Source: JBCDBL01 sp039183635
GTDB lineage: Bacteria; Pseudomonadota; Alphaproteobacteria; Caulobacterales; Parvularculaceae
DNA: 61,833 bases
Assembly: GCA_039183635.1 (NCBI GenBank)
Contig: JBCDBL010000005.1
Coordinates: forward strand, 1 to 61,833
Direction of reading: 5' to 3'
A program made the translations under genes and the position numbers. The notes under the pieces are model-generated. The model searched no databases. It saw only the letters and a program-made list of their open reading frames with translations, and was not told the origin of the DNA. This document shows positions 60,345-61,833 of the stretch, piece by piece. The stretch's first letter is position 1. The number at the start of each line of letters is the position of its first letter.

Positions 60345-61127
60345 ATGAGTGATACGCCGATTGTCAGGCCCGGACCGGGCCATATTGAGTCAGCCGGTCA
60401 GCCAGCACCACAAAACATTGGCCGAAACGAACCTATCAATAAGGTTGGTACAGGGATTATAGACCTTCGATTGAAAACATCGCATATCGAGGTGCGCGGT
60501 GGGAGCATTCCGAAGCAGGTGCACGGTATTGCCCCGCCGGGTCCCAATGCTGCACAAGGTATGCAGGAACTTGGTCGCGTCGCTGCTACGAATTTCGACA
60601 GCAGCGTTGACGCTTTGACCCTGGTGAAGACGTTGATGACGAAGTTACACGGGCTAATGTCCAATTTGCGGGAGCAAGAGCATGGAATGATGAAACATGC
60701 ACGCCAGGAGTATGTGAAGTCGGTCGATGATAAAATTGATAATATGCATGATCAGGCGGATGCTGCGATGGGGTTTGGAATCACTTCTGCTTTGGTCGGG
60801 TGCGCTTTTAGTGTCGGGTCGACGGCGTGCGCATTTCAAAAAGGCGTTGACGGCCATCTCGCCATGGCGAAAACGCAAGCCTTGTCAGGCGCCGGCGGAG
60901 GTTTATCAGGTGTGCTTGACGCTATCGGTAAGGGGGTCGATACCAACCTGGAAGCGCGTAACGTAAAGTCCGACAAGTTTGCACAGCTTTATCAAGGCTT
61001 TCAGCAGGAATTTAAAGAAGCGGTCGAGAGTGCGGCGCAGAGCATGCAAGCGGCCAATTCTGCAATGTCTGAAGCCGGCGGCAAAGACGATTCCACAATG
61101 GGCGTTATGATCAGGAATCTCAGCTGA
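60345..61127 (+). CDS. sctB: SctB, minor translocator (YopD family)
   Basis: 260 residues with a single hydrophobic segment (AAMGFGITSALVGCAFSVGS, about residues 145-165), preceded by an amphipathic helix (MTKLHGLMSNLREQEHGMMK) and followed by a C-terminal amphipathic helix (FAQLYQGFQQEFKEAVESAA). This is the YopD/PopD layout. With SctE it forms the pore. It is 21 bases after sctE in the same operon. The YopD family also acts in translational control in Yersinia; that role cannot be inferred here. Confidence 0.83.
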   Translation: MSDTPIVRPGPGHIESAGQPAPQNIGRNEPINKVGTGIIDLRLKTSHIEVRGGSIPKQVHGIAPPGPNAAQGMQELGRVAATNFDSSVDALTLVKTLMTKLHGLMSNLREQEHGMMKHARQEYVKSVDDKIDNMHDQADAAMGFGITSALVGCAFSVGSTACAFQKGVDGHLAMAKTQALSGAGGGLSGVLDAIGKGVDTNLEARNVKSDKFAQLYQGFQQEFKEAVESAAQSMQAANSAMSEAGGKDDSTMGVMIRNLS

Positions 61128-61150
61128 GATGAGAATAGCTGAGAAGTCTC

Positions 61151-61354
61151 ATGTTTTTAATTGCTCGTATTGATCCAGGGGGCGGCAGGGAGAGCGATTG
61201 GTTCGTTGGGTTCACGTTGCGTGGCGACAAGGTCGAAGTAACGACAGTGCGTGGCAAGGCCCGTCTGTTTAAGTGGGAACAAGACGCACAGCATATTTAT
61301 AACCGTATAAAGAATATTGCATCAAAGGATGACTGGCGCGTAGTTCGTGCATAA
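61151..61354 (+). CDS. small conserved-looking hypothetical protein (67 aa)
   Basis: 67 residues, 23 bases after sctB and so probably in the translocon operon. The sequence (MFLIARIDPGGGRESDWFVG, FTLRGDKVEVTTVRGKARLF) looks like a small beta-rich domain followed by a helix (AQHIYNRIKNIAS). No T3SS component of this kind follows yopD in Yersinia. I do not recognise it. The ATG lacks a strong ribosome site. Confidence 0.55.
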   Translation: MFLIARIDPGGGRESDWFVGFTLRGDKVEVTTVRGKARLFKWEQDAQHIYNRIKNIASKDDWRVVRA

Positions 61355-61400
61355 AACGGGGCGCCATCAAAAAGGCGCTTGATGAACAGGAGTAATAGTT

Positions 61401-61715
61401 ATGCCCTTAAACAGGAAAGTCTTCGCCAGTATTCTCAGCCTTGCGGCTTGCGGGCTGTTAGCAGCGCCGGCGAACGCGAAATGGCGTTTTCATCCAGAAC
61501 ATTGCCCCGCTTTGGTTGACCGGCCGTCGGATATAATCCCTGAAGGCAGCGATGGTCCCGTTGCTGTCTGCCCCGTGGCGGCATGGGCTTGGCGCGGGGA
61601 GCCGCACCTTCGCCCGCCAGCGCCAGAACCAGCCGCTATCCATTATCATCATGATGACAAATATTATTACCGTCTTGGTCCAGACGGCGAGTCGATCCGG
61701 ATTTTACTTCCATAG
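61401..61715 (+). CDS. small secreted hypothetical protein (104 aa)
   Basis: 104 residues with a clear Sec signal peptide (RKVFASILSLAACGLLAAPA, cleavage near ANA-K). The mature part has two Cys (EHCPALVDRP and VAVCPVAA) that could form a disulphide, and a His/Tyr-rich segment (YHHDDKYYYRLG). AGGAG precedes the ATG. It is 46 bases after the 67-aa gene. Function is unknown; a periplasmic or exported protein is the only safe inference. Confidence 0.6.
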   Translation: MPLNRKVFASILSLAACGLLAAPANAKWRFHPEHCPALVDRPSDIIPEGSDGPVAVCPVAAWAWRGEPHLRPPAPEPAAIHYHHDDKYYYRLGPDGESIRILLP

Positions 61716-61833
61716 CCGACAATACTGAAGTTAATCATCATTTTGTAGTTTTAAGCGCGACCCATTTTTGTCGTGCTATGCTCTATTTTTATAAAATCTG
61801 TATACATAATTATAAAAACCGACATTTATGCAC

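Noticed and set aside
1..61833. CRISPR arrays, prophage genes, rRNA operons
   Set aside because: No regularly spaced direct repeats, no phage structural genes and no rRNA sequence were seen on reading the window.

Overview
The window carries a complete Ysc-class type III secretion system (T3SS, injectisome) with its translocon, chaperones and two large families of candidate secreted proteins. It is preceded by about 11 kb of ordinary chromosomal genes. Base composition, the divergent PEP-carboxylase-like gene and a REP-like palindromic element at 4.53-4.65 kb suggest an alphaproteobacterium, possibly of the marine Caulobacterales/Parvularculales type. That placement is an inference and is weakly supported.

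Layout. 1-40 is the 5' part of a tRNA-Asn (minus strand). 0.5-11 kb holds a ZIP metal transporter, a PEPC-like protein, a BaeS/BaeR-like two-component pair, a TonB-dependent receptor and an AraC-family regulator. 11.3-21.2 kb (minus strand) is an operon of three paralogous candidate effectors (1803, 705 and 592 aa) followed by a CesT-like chaperone gene. A 484-bp divergent intergenic region separates this from the plus-strand operon chaperone-sctD-yscE-sctF-yscG-sctI-sctJ-sctK-sctL-chaperone (21.7-27.8 kb). This continues into five large paralogous proteins of a second family (972, 585, 961, 649 and 726 aa; 27.8-40.3 kb). Transposase remnants lie on both sides of the last one.

40.6-45.0 kb (minus) is sctW-tyeA-sycN-sctX-sctY-sctV, the same order as yopN-tyeA-sycN-yscX-yscY-yscV. 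45.2-52.7 kb (plus) is a STAS-domain gene, then sctN-O-(repeat protein)-P-Q(N-terminal part)-Q(C-terminal part)-R-S-T-U, with mostly overlapping stop and start codons. A convergent secretin gene (52.7-54.8 kb, minus) looks like T2SS GspD rather than YscC. 55.4-61.1 kb (plus) is the translocon operon lcrG-like, two tandem LcrV-like tip proteins, sycD/lcrH, sctE (YopB), sctB (YopD), then two small genes.

How it works together. SctR/S/T/U/V form the export gate. SctD/J and the secretin form the membrane rings. SctQ/L/N/K/O form the cytoplasmic sorting platform and motor. SctF/I with YscE/G form needle and rod. SctP is the ruler. SctW/TyeA/SycN control the translocator-effector switch. SctA/E/B form the host-membrane pore. 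CesT-like chaperones beside the two paralogous families suggest that those proteins are the cargo.

Main oddities: an in-frame amber codon in the sctL leader; a TyeA domain split between two frames at a CTT-TGA sequence like the RF2 frameshift site; a GspD-like secretin in a Ysc-class locus; duplicated tip proteins; a split sctQ; and two multi-member protein families that I cannot match to any known effector.
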